Shown in pieces: positions 1-6,029 of a DNA stretch of 9,690 bases. Within the stretch, counting starts at the first letter, position 1, and every line of letters begins with the position of its first letter. The notes beneath the pieces were generated by a model. That model saw only the letters and a list, made by a program, of their open reading frames with translations. It did not search any database and had not been told where the DNA came from. A program made the translations under genes and the position numbers. This DNA comes from Myxococcales bacterium UBA5297 (GTDB lineage Bacteria > Myxococcota > Myxococcia > Myxococcales > UBA5297): the NCBI GenBank assembly GCA_002408385.1, contig DHSB01000239.1, forward strand, positions 1 to 9,690, written 5' to 3'.

Positions 1-172
1 GGCGGACGACCGCGGCGCGGCGCAAATCGACGAGAGCGCCGGGGTGCCGCTGTGGCGACGCTGGTGGTTCTGGACCGGGGTCGGGGCGGTGGCAACCGGC
101 GTGAGCGCGGCGCTGCTCTTCGACCGCTCCTCGCCCGCGGCGCCGACCCTGGGCACGGTGGACTTGCGATGA
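1..172 (+). CDS. C-terminal end of a membrane-anchored protein (partial)
   Basis: The frame opening at base 2 is continuous with the left edge and ends at TGA 170-172, so this is the last 56 residues of a gene that begins outside the window. It reads as a soluble Asp/Arg-containing stretch, then a tryptophan-rich start (LWRRWWFWTGVGAVATG) of one hydrophobic span, then a short Pro/Ala-rich linker ending LGTVDLR. This tail architecture (WWFWTGVG span plus LGTV-type end) is one I associate with myxobacterial TPR/PEGA-domain envelope proteins; the N-terminal domains are not visible, so the family is inferred. Its stop overlaps the start of the following lipoprotein gene (ATGA at 169-172), which indicates translational coupling and a shared envelope-related role. 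The role itself is unknown. Confidence 0.7.
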   Translation, partial: ADDRGAAQIDESAGVPLWRRWWFWTGVGAVATGVSAALLFDRSSPAAPTLGTVDLR

Positions 173-540
173 GGCGCGCGGCGGCAGCGCTCACGGCGCT
201 CCTCGTAGCCGGCTGCGGCCCTGAACCCGCCGCGCTGCTACTGCGGGTGCGGCTGCCGGCCGGGCTTGCGGTCGAGCAGCTTCGGGCCGAGGCGACCGGC
301 CTCGGAGGCGAGCCGCTCTTCGGTCCGCTGCTGCGACCCGAGCAGCCCGGCGCCTCGCGGCTCTCGGGCGACCAGACGCTCCGGGTGCTGCTGCCCGAGG
401 CGCTCGAGGGCTCGACCGTGCGCGTGGTGGTCGAGGCGCTCGACGGCGGCAGGGTCGTCGGCCGTGGCGAGGGGGCCGCCGTCGCGGCGAGCGGCAGCGA
501 AACGGAGCTGCTCGTCGCCGTCGTGGCCGGCGGGCCGTAA
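169..540 (+). CDS. small lipoprotein of unknown function
   Basis: Encodes 123 residues. The ATG at 169 is chosen over the upstream in-frame ATG at 52 because it overlaps the preceding stop as ATGA and gives a clean lipoprotein signal: MRRAAAALTALLVAGC, with lipobox VAGC and the lipidated cysteine at residue 16. The mature part (about 20-123) alternates hydrophobic and polar residues and looks like a beta-sandwich, with runs such as LLLRVRLPAGL and TLRVLLPEAL; no catalytic motif is seen. It is expected to be anchored in the inner or outer membrane. Partner: the upstream membrane-anchored protein, with which it is translationally coupled. The family is not recognised by name; the lipoprotein call is firm, any function is not. 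Confidence 0.8.
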   Translation: MRRAAAALTALLVAGCGPEPAALLLRVRLPAGLAVEQLRAEATGLGGEPLFGPLLRPEQPGASRLSGDQTLRVLLPEALEGSTVRVVVEALDGGRVVGRGEGAAVAASGSETELLVAVVAGGP

Positions 541-549
541 GTCGGGCGG

Positions 550-1119
550 CTATCGCGGCGGCGGCCATGGCCGCGAAACGCCGTAGGAGTCGCGGGCCTG
601 CGCGTCGGCCAGCAGCGGCTCGCGCACGACGAGGAGCGAGCGCAGTCTGCCTTCGGGCGCGAGCTCGACCTGCCACTCGCAGTCGCTCCATTCGTAGAAG
701 AGAAGGGTTTCGTCCTCGTCGGCGTCGCGCCAATACGGCTCGCCGAACCAGGCCCTGAGCTCCGCCTCGGTACAGGAAGAGCCGAGCCCGATCTCGCGCC
801 CGCCGAGCAGCGTGTGCCCGGGGAAGGGGCGGAAGCCAGGCTCGAAGGGGCTGCTCCAGACGAGCGAGAACGAGTCGAGCAGCCCTTCGCTCACGCCCAG
901 GCGCAGGCCGCGCGAGCCGTAAACGAGGTCGCCCACGCGCAGCGCCCGCCAGTCCTCGACCGGCCCCAGGCCGCGCAGCCGCTCGACAGGATCGCCGAGC
1001 CTTACGCCGTTGAGCGTGTGCCGTTGGGCGTCGAACTCGAGGAGCACCCCGGGATCGGCTTCCCAGCTCGCGGTGAGGCTCTCCTTCTGGCCTCCGAAGA
1101 GCGTCGCAAAGAAGCCCAT
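550..1119 (-). CDS. hypothetical protein with two RLGD/GLGS-type repeats
   Basis: Encodes 189 residues starting MGFFATLFGG, a short amphipathic N-terminus seen in many small cytosolic or membrane-associated proteins. There is no signal peptide. Two similar segments can be seen: NGVRLGDPVERLRGLGP (about residues 37-53) and REIGLGSSCTEAELRAWFGEP (about 108-128). Both have the pattern short strand, G-x-S/D, helix, then G-x-P, which is reminiscent of BamE/SmpA-like repeats; this likeness is an impression only. The C-terminal part is rich in Trp and acidic residues (FYEWSDCEWQVEL). The start is supported by AGGAG at 1126-1130, 6 bases upstream. The gene converges on the lipoprotein gene with only 9 bases between the two stop codons. 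Function unknown. Confidence 0.75.
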   Translation of the reverse strand: MGFFATLFGGQKESLTASWEADPGVLLEFDAQRHTLNGVRLGDPVERLRGLGPVEDWRALRVGDLVYGSRGLRLGVSEGLLDSFSLVWSSPFEPGFRPFPGHTLLGGREIGLGSSCTEAELRAWFGEPYWRDADEDETLLFYEWSDCEWQVELAPEGRLRSLLVVREPLLADAQARDSYGVSRPWPPPR

Positions 1120-1152
1120 GGTCGACTCCTCTCGCCGCGAAGGCGCCCGTCC

Positions 1153-1181
1153 TCTATGAGGTGAAAGCGCTTCCCCGTCAG
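1153..1181 (-). promoter_or_regulatory. possible sigma-70-type promoter for the hypothetical gene
   Basis: On the minus strand CTGACG (1181-1176) and CATAGA (1158-1153) are separated by 17 bases and lie 34 bases before the ATG at 1119. Matches to TTGACA and TATAAT are 4/6 and 3/6, so the call is weak. The correct spacing, the position and the locally lower GC are the reasons for listing it. Confidence 0.3.
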
Positions 1182-1368
1182 CTCAGAGCGTAGCCGATGC
1201 CGGAGGCTCGAGGGGAGAGGCGCGCCTCCCGAGCCGAATGCGACCGAGCCGCTTGCCGTCCGGACGCGCGCGCCGTTCGTTCGGTCGCGGCTCAAAAGGT
1301 GTCGGGGGGGCTACTGCGGCGCGCGAGGGGCACGACCGCGGCCGTCTCGGCGGCTTGGGTGACACGCA

Positions 1369-1390
1369 AGAGCGCCTGAAGAGGCGCTCT
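1369..1390 (-). terminator. perfect hairpin, likely terminator of the cupin gene
   Basis: A 9-bp perfect stem (AGAGCGCCT / AGGCGCTCT) closes a GAAG loop, 79 bases beyond the stop of the cupin gene. On the minus strand there is no long T-run after it (TTGCGTG), so it may be an RNA 3'-end stabiliser or a weak terminator rather than a classical intrinsic one. Confidence 0.45.
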
Positions 1391-1400
1391 CGACTTCGGC

Positions 1401-1432
1401 CAGCCCCGAGCCTGCCGCGGGGGCTCGGGCTG
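1401..1432. terminator. second GC-rich inverted repeat downstream of the cupin gene
   Basis: CAGCCCCGAGCC (1401-1412) pairs with GGCTCGGGCTG (1422-1432) over 11 bp with one bulged C and a 9-base loop. It lies 37 bases past the cupin stop and before the 1369-1390 hairpin in the direction of transcription, so the two hairpins are in tandem at the 3' end of that transcript. There is no U-tract; terminator function is inferred from position. Confidence 0.4.
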
Positions 1433-1468
1433 ACCGGTCATGGCTGAGAAGGATTTCTCGACGCATCT

Positions 1469-1789
1469 TCAGTCTCCCTTCCCGTAGGCGGGGGGCGCAT
1501 AGACGTTGAAGGTGACCGCCTCGGTCTGGCCTTCGTTGAAGAAGCGATGAGGGGTGCCCGCCGGGACGATCACCGAGTCGCCGCGCCGCAACGCGCGCCG
1601 CTCGCCCGCGACCTCCCCGACCACCTCGCCCTCGAAGACGAAGAGCACCTGATCGCTGTGGGGATGCGCGTTCGCATGCCGGCTGCTCTCCTTGCCGGGC
1701 GCGAGGCGCATCACCGCGGTCTGACTGCCCTCGCTGGTCGCGAGCACGTGGAAGAAGCCCTTCGCCTCGAAGACGTTGGTCACCTTCAT
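1469..1789 (-). CDS. single-domain cupin protein
   Basis: Encodes 106 residues that are one small beta-barrel of the cupin superfamily. Motif 1 is HPHSDQVLFVFEGE (residues 42-55), with H42 and H44 as metal ligands and Q47 in the usual Glu/Gln area; motif 2 is GDSVIVPAGTPHRFFN (70-85), with H81 as the third histidine. No signal peptide, so cytosolic. Such proteins bind a divalent metal and are small-molecule isomerases, dioxygenases or sensors; the substrate cannot be told. The start at 1789 is preferred over the longer frame to 1966 because GGAGG lies 4 bases upstream (1794-1798), the homologous fold begins at MKVTNVFEAKGFF, and the extension is Arg/Pro/Ala-rich noise. Stands alone; its leader carries a strong hairpin (1814-1834). 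Confidence 0.9.
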   Translation of the reverse strand: MKVTNVFEAKGFFHVLATSEGSQTAVMRLAPGKESSRHANAHPHSDQVLFVFEGEVVGEVAGERRALRRGDSVIVPAGTPHRFFNEGQTEAVTFNVYAPPAYGKGD

Positions 1790-1813
1790 GTCGCCTCCGG
1801 CTCGTTGGTGCGC

Positions 1814-1834
1814 CGGGCAGGGTCGCCCTGCCCG
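1814..1834 (-). promoter_or_regulatory. perfect 9-bp inverted repeat in the cupin leader
   Basis: CGGGCAGGG and CCCTGCCCG form a 9-bp perfect stem with a 3-base TCG loop, ending 25 bases upstream of the cupin start and 16 bases upstream of its GGAGG. As RNA it would be a very stable hairpin in the leader; as DNA it could be an operator for a dimeric repressor. Which one is not decidable from sequence. Confidence 0.5.
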
Positions 1835-2032
1835 ACTCACCGCGCGAGAGGTCCGGGCCCCGGCCGCCGCAGGACTGACCGGTGGAGGGCACAATCGGCA
1901 AGCGTGCAATCCGGCCATGCCGCCCGCCTCCCGGCCCGAAACCGGTCTCCAGGCATCTCGAGGCACCGGTACGAAGACCCGCGCGCCCTGCCGTCTCGCG
2001 CGCCTGCCGGGGTGGCGGCGCCGGCCTGCGCG

Positions 2033-2046
2033 TTATCCTGCCCCCA
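2033..2046 (+). promoter_or_regulatory. -10-like box placed for a leaderless transcript
   Basis: TATCCT (2034-2039; matches TATAAT at T1, A2, T3 and T6) lies 6 bases before the ATG at 2046, so transcription would start at or next to the A of the start codon. No ribosome binding site is present in the run of C before the ATG, which fits a leaderless mRNA. No clear -35 element is seen. Confidence 0.35.
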
Positions 2047-2309
2047 TGATTCGCGCCGCCCTCGCAGCCCTCCTCTTGGCCCTGCTCCTCGCCTCCGGCG
2101 CCGCGGTCGCCGCGCCAGCGCCCACCGAGGCGCCGCCCGACCGCATCGAGGCCACCTCGCGGAGCTCGGCGCGCCGCAAACCGGCCTCCCCGCCGCTCAA
2201 CACCTTCGAGATCGTGGTCGCCGTCCTCGGCCTCGGAGCCGGGGTCGGCGGCTACCTCTTCATCTCGAGGCGCCCGTCCCGAGGCTGCGGGCTGTCCGGC
2301 TTCGGCTGA
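2046..2309 (+). CDS. small exported or membrane protein of unknown function
   Basis: Encodes 87 residues: a signal peptide (about 1-23, MIRAALAALLLALLLASG then AVAA before APAP), a Pro/Arg/Ser-rich linker (24-51), one transmembrane span (about 55-73, EIVVAVLGLGAGVGGYLF) and a short basic tail with RR at 75-76 and one Cys at 81. The expected topology is a periplasmic linker with the C-terminal tail at the cytoplasm if the N-terminus is cleaved; if not, it is a two-span hairpin. No known domain is recognised. The ATG at 2046 is chosen over 1776 because it begins the hydrophobic signal and follows a -10-like box; there is no Shine-Dalgarno sequence. It diverges from the cupin gene and lies 238 bases before the repeat lipoprotein gene. 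Confidence 0.6.
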   Translation: MIRAALAALLLALLLASGAAVAAPAPTEAPPDRIEATSRSSARRKPASPPLNTFEIVVAVLGLGAGVGGYLFISRRPSRGCGLSGFG

Positions 2310-2470
2310 GGCTGACCGCTTCCGGGCCCGTGCGGCCCGATCCCGACCCCTGCTCCCTTCGACTCCGCTCCCGCCGCTGAAGCGTCAAAGGCTACGCTCA
2401 GGGTGAACGGAACCGGACGGGGTCGAAGAAGAATCTCTCGACGGCAACCGCCTGCCCGGTCACTGTTCTC

Positions 2471-2499
2471 TTGCCACCAAAGGTAACAATTGGTAACAG
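2471..2499 (+). promoter_or_regulatory. putative promoter and operator of the receptor operon
   Basis: TTGCCA (2471-2476, 5/6 to TTGACA) and TAACAG (2494-2499, 3/6 to TATAAT) are 17 bases apart, 49 bases before the first gene of the operon. The stretch is AT-rich against its surroundings. Overlapping it are two exact copies of GGTAACA at 2482-2488 and 2492-2498, spaced 10 bp, i.e. one helical turn, and an imperfect palindrome (TTGCCACC 2471-2478 against GGTAACAA 2482-2489, 6 of 8 pairs). Such repeats over a promoter suit a regulator site; the HTH/PBP-like protein at the end of the operon is the natural candidate. Function is inferred. Confidence 0.45.
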
Positions 2500-2524
2500 C
2501 CGGGCGCACTCTTTCGCCCGGTTG
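2497..2524 (+). promoter_or_regulatory. inverted repeat in the leader of the receptor operon
   Basis: CAGCCGGGCG (2497-2506) pairs with CGCCCGGTTG (2515-2524) over 10 bp including one G-U pair, with an 8-base loop, ending 23 bases before the start codon. It could fold as a leader hairpin or be a regulator site. If the promoter at 2471-2499 is right, the left arm is only partly transcribed, which favours a DNA site. Confidence 0.4.
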
Positions 2525-2547
2525 ACGGGCTCTCGACGGAGCTCTCC

Positions 2548-4041
2548 ATGAAACGAACAGGACTGGTCGCCCTCGCCCTGGCGGCGCTGCAGTGTCTCTC
2601 GTGTGGCCAGGAGACCGACCCCGGCACCCCCGACGCAGGCAAGACGGTCAAGGTCCTCTGGCAGGGCGCCTCGACCGAGGTCGCGCTCGACGGCCTGCCG
2701 ACCGTCGAGGTCGCCGGCACGCAGGCGGTGCGGCTCACCGAGGTCATCGCCGGGGTCCTCGGCGCTACGCCGGTCGCCGGGTTGGAGGCCGACTTCACCG
2801 CGGCCGACGGCTTCAAGCCCGGCTCGAAGTCGACCTGCGACGGGTTCATCCCCGTCCCCGGCGACAAGCTCGCTCAGGGCTACATCGACCCGGTGTCGAG
2901 GAACCTGGTCTGGGACGAGTCGCTGCAGTTCCCCGGCTGCCTGCGCGTGGGCGACATCGCCGAGATCATCCTCACCGAGGCCACCCCCGGCGCCGGTAAG
3001 TCGGTCAAGGTCCTCTGGCAGGGCGCCTCGACCGAGGTCGCGCTCGACGGCCTGCCGACCGTCGAGGTCGCCGGCACGCAGCGCGTGCGGCTCACCGCAA
3101 TCATCGCCGAGGTCATCGGCAGCACGCCGGTGGCGGAGCTGGAGGCCGACTTCGTCGCCGGCGACGGCTTCAAGCCCGGCTCGAGCCCGAACTGCCTCGA
3201 CTTCGTCCCGGTCCCCGGCGACGCGCTCGCCTTGGGCTACCTCGACCCTGTGTCCAGGGACCTGAGCTGGGAGGCGTCGCTGGAGTTCCCCGGCTGCCTG
3301 CGCGTGGACGACATCGCCGAGATCATCCTCACCGAGGCCGACCCCGGGGTGACGGTCAAGGTCCTCTGGCAGGGCGCCTCGACCGACGTCGCGCTCGGCA
3401 GCCTGCCGACCGTCGAGATCGCCGGCGCGCAGCTCGTGCGGCTCACCGAAATCGTCGCCGGGGTCATCGGCAGCACGCCGGTGACGGGGCTGACGGCCGA
3501 CTTCACCAGCGGCGACGGCTTCAAGCCCGGCTCGAGCCCGAACTGCGAAGACCTCGTCCCGGTCTCCGGCGATGCGCTCGCCTTGGGCTACCTCGACCCG
3601 GTGACGAGGAAGCTGAGCTGGGACGAGTCGCTGGCGTTCCCCGGCTGCCTGCGGGTGAGCGACACCGCCGAGATCATCCTCGCCGAGGCCGACCCCGGGG
3701 TGACGGTCAAGGTCCTCTGGCAGGGCAACTCGACCGACGTCGGGCTCGGCAACCTGCCGACCGTCGAGGTCGCCGGCGCGCAGCTCGTGCAGCTCACCGA
3801 GATCATCGCCGGGGTCATCGGCAGCACGCCGATCGAGGGGTTGACGGCCGACTTCACCAGCGCCGACGGCTTCAAGCCCGGCTCGAGCCCGAACTGCCAA
3901 GACCTCGTCCCGGTCTCCGGCGACAAGCTCGCCCTGGGCTACCTCGACCCTGTGACTCGGAAACTGAGCTGGGACGAGTCGCTGCAGTTCCCCGGCTGCC
4001 TGCGCGTGGGCGACACCGCCGAGATCATCCTCAGCGAATGA
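2548..4041 (+). CDS. four-repeat lipoprotein, likely partner of the TonB-dependent receptor
   Basis: Encodes 497 residues. The N-terminus MKRTGLVALALAALQCLSCG is a lipoprotein-type signal with likely lipidated C19 (CLSC, a slightly atypical lipobox). After a short linker come four tandem domains starting VKVLWQG at residues 34, 153, 270 and 387 (periods 119, 117, 117). Each contains LPTVEVAG or a variant, D-G-F-K-P-G-S, GY-[IL]-DPV and FPGCLRV, and ends AEIIL-x-E. Each has exactly two Cys, 34 residues apart (97/131, 216/250, 333/367, 450/484), suggesting one disulfide per domain outside the cytoplasm. The layout (LPTVEV, then L-T-[EA]-[IV] helix, then DGF) faintly recalls the sulfite-oxidase-type molybdopterin-binding fold, but no family is claimed. 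Start supported by GGAG at 2538-2541, 6 bases upstream. Its stop overlaps the receptor start (ATGA, 4038-4041), so it probably presents a ligand to, or is carried with, that receptor. Confidence 0.85.
   Translation: MKRTGLVALALAALQCLSCGQETDPGTPDAGKTVKVLWQGASTEVALDGLPTVEVAGTQAVRLTEVIAGVLGATPVAGLEADFTAADGFKPGSKSTCDGFIPVPGDKLAQGYIDPVSRNLVWDESLQFPGCLRVGDIAEIILTEATPGAGKSVKVLWQGASTEVALDGLPTVEVAGTQRVRLTAIIAEVIGSTPVAELEADFVAGDGFKPGSSPNCLDFVPVPGDALALGYLDPVSRDLSWEASLEFPGCLRVDDIAEIILTEADPGVTVKVLWQGASTDVALGSLPTVEIAGAQLVRLTEIVAGVIGSTPVTGLTADFTSGDGFKPGSSPNCEDLVPVSGDALALGYLDPVTRKLSWDESLAFPGCLRVSDTAEIILAEADPGVTVKVLWQGNSTDVGLGNLPTVEVAGAQLVQLTEIIAGVIGSTPIEGLTADFTSADGFKPGSSPNCQDLVPVSGDKLALGYLDPVTRKLSWDESLQFPGCLRVGDTAEIILSE
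2645..4038 (+). repeat. four tandem coding repeats of about 351-357 bp
   Basis: Units begin at about 2647, 3004, 3355 and 3706 inside the lipoprotein gene. Units 1 and 2 share an exact 80-bp stretch (2645-2724 and 3002-3081). The boundary sequences before units 3 and 4 are also the same (GACCCCGGGGTGACGGTCAA). Silent positions are conserved together with coding ones, so duplication is recent or the copies are being homogenised. Confidence 0.9.
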
Positions 4042-6029
4042 ACCCCTGCCCTCGCCCCCTCGCGGCACTGCTCGCGGCGCTCGTCGTCGCGTTGCCCTCG
4101 GGCGCGCGCGCCGACGACGCCGACGAGGAGGCCTCGCCGCCTCAGGCCGCCGCGCCCTCCGAGTCCGGCCCCCGCTACGAGACGGTGGTCACCGCCGACC
4201 CCTACGGCTCCGGCGGCACCAGCGTGCGCCAGATCCGCCGCGAGGACATCGAGGCGCGCGGGGCGGCCAACCTGGCCGGCCTGCTCGAGCTCGAGGCCTC
4301 GCTCAACACCTCCACCGGCGGCCGCGGCGAGCGCATCCTCACGCTGCGCGGCTTCGACCAGCGCCAGACCGCGGTGCTCGTCGACGGGGCGCCGGTCTTC
4401 GTGCCCTACGATGGCCAGCTCGACCTCTCGCAACTCCCGACGGCGATGGTCGACAGGGTGACCCTGGCGCGCTCGCCCGGGGTCGCCGCCGGCCCCTCGG
4501 GCCTGGGCGGCGCCATCTCCGTCATCTCCCGCCGTCCGGGCAGCGGACCTGCGGTAGAGGCCCGGCTCGAAGGCAGCCTGCCGCTACAGGGCCGCGCCGA
4601 GCTGATCCACTCGGGACAGAGCGGCGCCTTGGGCTACTCGGTCTTCGGCGGCGGCGACTACAGCGAGGGCTTCGCGCTCGCCTCGGGCTTCGTGCCCACC
4701 GCCAACCAGGACGAGGGGATGCGGGTCGGCAGCGACCGAAGCGGCTACCACCTCGGTGCCACCGCCCGCTTCGCGCCCGAGGGGGCCCACGAGGCGAGCG
4801 CCTCGGCTCTGTGGGTCGACTCCTCGCGCGGCATCCCGCCGAGCACCGAGCTGCGCCCCGCGCGCTATTGGCGCTTCACGACCTGGCGCGGGCTGATGCT
4901 CCAGGCGAGCCACCGCTACGCGAGCACGGCGCAGACGGAGACGACCGCCTACGCCCGGCTGTACGACAACCTCGTCGACGCCTACGACGACTCGAGCTAC
5001 TCGACCCAGCTCTCGCCGAGCGCCTTTCACTCCTGGTACCACGACCGCGCCTTCGGCCTGCGCACCCGGCCGCGGCTCGACCTCGACGCGCCCTGGGGCA
5101 GCACGCGCCTGAGCCTGTGGGCGGGGGCCGAGTACGACCGCCACCGCGGGGACGAGGAGGACGCGGCGGCCTACGAACGGCTGCTCTTGCTGGCCGCGCC
5201 GGAGGCGAGCGCGCGGCTTGCTCGGATGCTCACCGCGACCCTCGCCTGTCAGATCGAAGCCGAGCTGCCGGTCGATCTCCCCGGCGAGCACTCGAGCCCC
5301 GCCGTCGGCGTCGGCCCTCTCGCCTCCTTGCATTTCGAGCTCACCGACGAGCTGAGCCTCGGGGCCACCGCAGCGCGCCGCCACCGCTTCCCCACGCTGC
5401 GCGAGCGCTTCTCGCGCGGTCTCGGGTACCGGCTGCCCAACCCCGAGCTGCGGCCGGAGGCGGCCTGGCACCTCGACGCCGAGGTGGCCTGGCGCGCGGC
5501 CAGTTGGCTGTCGCTGGAGGTGAGCCTCTTCGACGCCGAGGTCGAGGACCTGATCGAAGAGGTGACACTCGGCGGCGGGAGGACGCGGATCGAGAACGTC
5601 GGGCAGGCCCGGCTCGCCGGCGCGGAGCTGTCGGCGCGGGTGCGCCCGCTGCCCCGGCTCCGCATCGACGCGAGCTACGCCTTGCTGCACGCGCGCCGCG
5701 TCGACGACGAGCGGCTCGAGTACCGGCCAGCGCACAAGCTGACCGCGGGGCTCATCGCGCTGCCCTTCTCGCGGGTCGAGCTCTCCTCGTTCGTGCGCGT
5801 CGTCGGCCCGCAGAGCTTCCGCAACCCGAACACCGGCGCCTGGGGAACCCTGGGCACCTACGCGGTCTGGGACGCGCAAATCAAGGTGCGGGCCGCCTCC
5901 TTCGCGACCGTGCTCGCCCGCGCCACCAACCTGCTCGACGCGAGCCACCAGACCAAGTTCGGCTACCCCGACCCCGGCCGGCAGCTCTGGCTCGGGATCG
6001 AGGCCGACCTGCCCGGGGAGGAAGGATGA
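4038..6029 (+). CDS. TonB-dependent outer-membrane receptor
   Basis: Encodes 663 residues, normal for a smaller BtuB/siderophore-type receptor. A signal peptide covers about 1-26 (cleavage after GARA). A TonB-box-like stretch YETVVTADPY lies at about 46-55. The plug (about 55-165) shows the family signs: RREDIEARGAANLAGLLE, LRGFDQRQTAVLVDG, a D-R-V-x-L-x-R-S-P-G segment, then GGAISVISRRP. The rest is a beta-barrel with alternating strands, ending NLLDASHQTKFGYPDPGRQL and a final strand, WLGIEADL; the usual terminal Phe is missing and six residues follow. It imports a ligand through the outer membrane using TonB-ExbBD energy. Ligand not readable from sequence; neighbours (repeat lipoprotein before, TrmO-FmdE fusion and molybdate-type regulator after) suggest molybdate, tungstate or a chelate. 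ATGA overlaps at both ends show coupled translation. Confidence 0.93.
   Translation: MNPCPRPLAALLAALVVALPSGARADDADEEASPPQAAAPSESGPRYETVVTADPYGSGGTSVRQIRREDIEARGAANLAGLLELEASLNTSTGGRGERILTLRGFDQRQTAVLVDGAPVFVPYDGQLDLSQLPTAMVDRVTLARSPGVAAGPSGLGGAISVISRRPGSGPAVEARLEGSLPLQGRAELIHSGQSGALGYSVFGGGDYSEGFALASGFVPTANQDEGMRVGSDRSGYHLGATARFAPEGAHEASASALWVDSSRGIPPSTELRPARYWRFTTWRGLMLQASHRYASTAQTETTAYARLYDNLVDAYDDSSYSTQLSPSAFHSWYHDRAFGLRTRPRLDLDAPWGSTRLSLWAGAEYDRHRGDEEDAAAYERLLLLAAPEASARLARMLTATLACQIEAELPVDLPGEHSSPAVGVGPLASLHFELTDELSLGATAARRHRFPTLRERFSRGLGYRLPNPELRPEAAWHLDAEVAWRAASWLSLEVSLFDAEVEDLIEEVTLGGGRTRIENVGQARLAGAELSARVRPLPRLRIDASYALLHARRVDDERLEYRPAHKLTAGLIALPFSRVELSSFVRVVGPQSFRNPNTGAWGTLGTYAVWDAQIKVRAASFATVLARATNLLDASHQTKFGYPDPGRQLWLGIEADLPGEEG

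Larger units (their letters stand above)
1120..1468. other. intergenic spacer with two hairpins
   Basis: 349 bases without a convincing gene. It contains the leader and possible promoter of the leftward gene (1120-1181), a featureless GC-rich middle, and two inverted repeats at 1369-1432 just beyond the end of the cupin gene. The short open frames on both strands here have random-looking Arg/Ala/Pro-rich translations and no ribosome binding site. Confidence 0.6.

Noticed and set aside
52..168. Longer N-terminus for the small lipoprotein
   Set aside because: It would bury the lipoprotein signal and overlaps the coding end of the upstream gene; the ATGA overlap at 169 decides.
561..574. 14-bp perfect palindrome with CCATGG centre
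   Set aside because: It lies in the coding end of the minus-strand hypothetical gene (RPWPPPR region), without loop or T-run; chance is likely at this GC content.
1547..2380. Plus-strand open frame of 277 codons
   Set aside because: It overlaps the cupin and the small exported protein in other frames, and its translation is Arg/Pro/Ala/His-rich without any motif.
2310..2547. Cobalamin or molybdenum-cofactor riboswitch before the receptor operon
   Set aside because: I could not find a B12-box-like or Moco-RNA-like core in the leader, and the space after the likely promoter is only about 50 bases, too short for either.
2645..4038. Regular repeats considered as a CRISPR or satellite array
   Set aside because: The period is about 351 bp, and it stays in frame and codes for a conserved protein domain. 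No short repeat/spacer pattern.
2398..4068. Long minus-strand open frame of 556 codons opposite the repeat lipoprotein
   Set aside because: It is the mirror of a GC-biased, four-times repeated coding region, so lack of stops in one unit is copied to all. Its repetitive Asp/Arg/Gly/Leu-rich translation has no start signal, while the plus frame has signal peptide, ribosome site and coupling.
4584..5948. Minus-strand open frame of 454 codons opposite the receptor gene
   Set aside because: Shadow of the receptor reading frame in high-GC DNA; Arg/Gly/Pro/Ala-rich, no domain, no ribosome binding site.
4811..6025. N-terminal extension of the TrmO-FmdE frame
   Set aside because: Lies wholly in the receptor gene in another frame and is Arg/Ala-rich; the ATG at 6026 has a ribosome site, and the TsaA domain begins right there.
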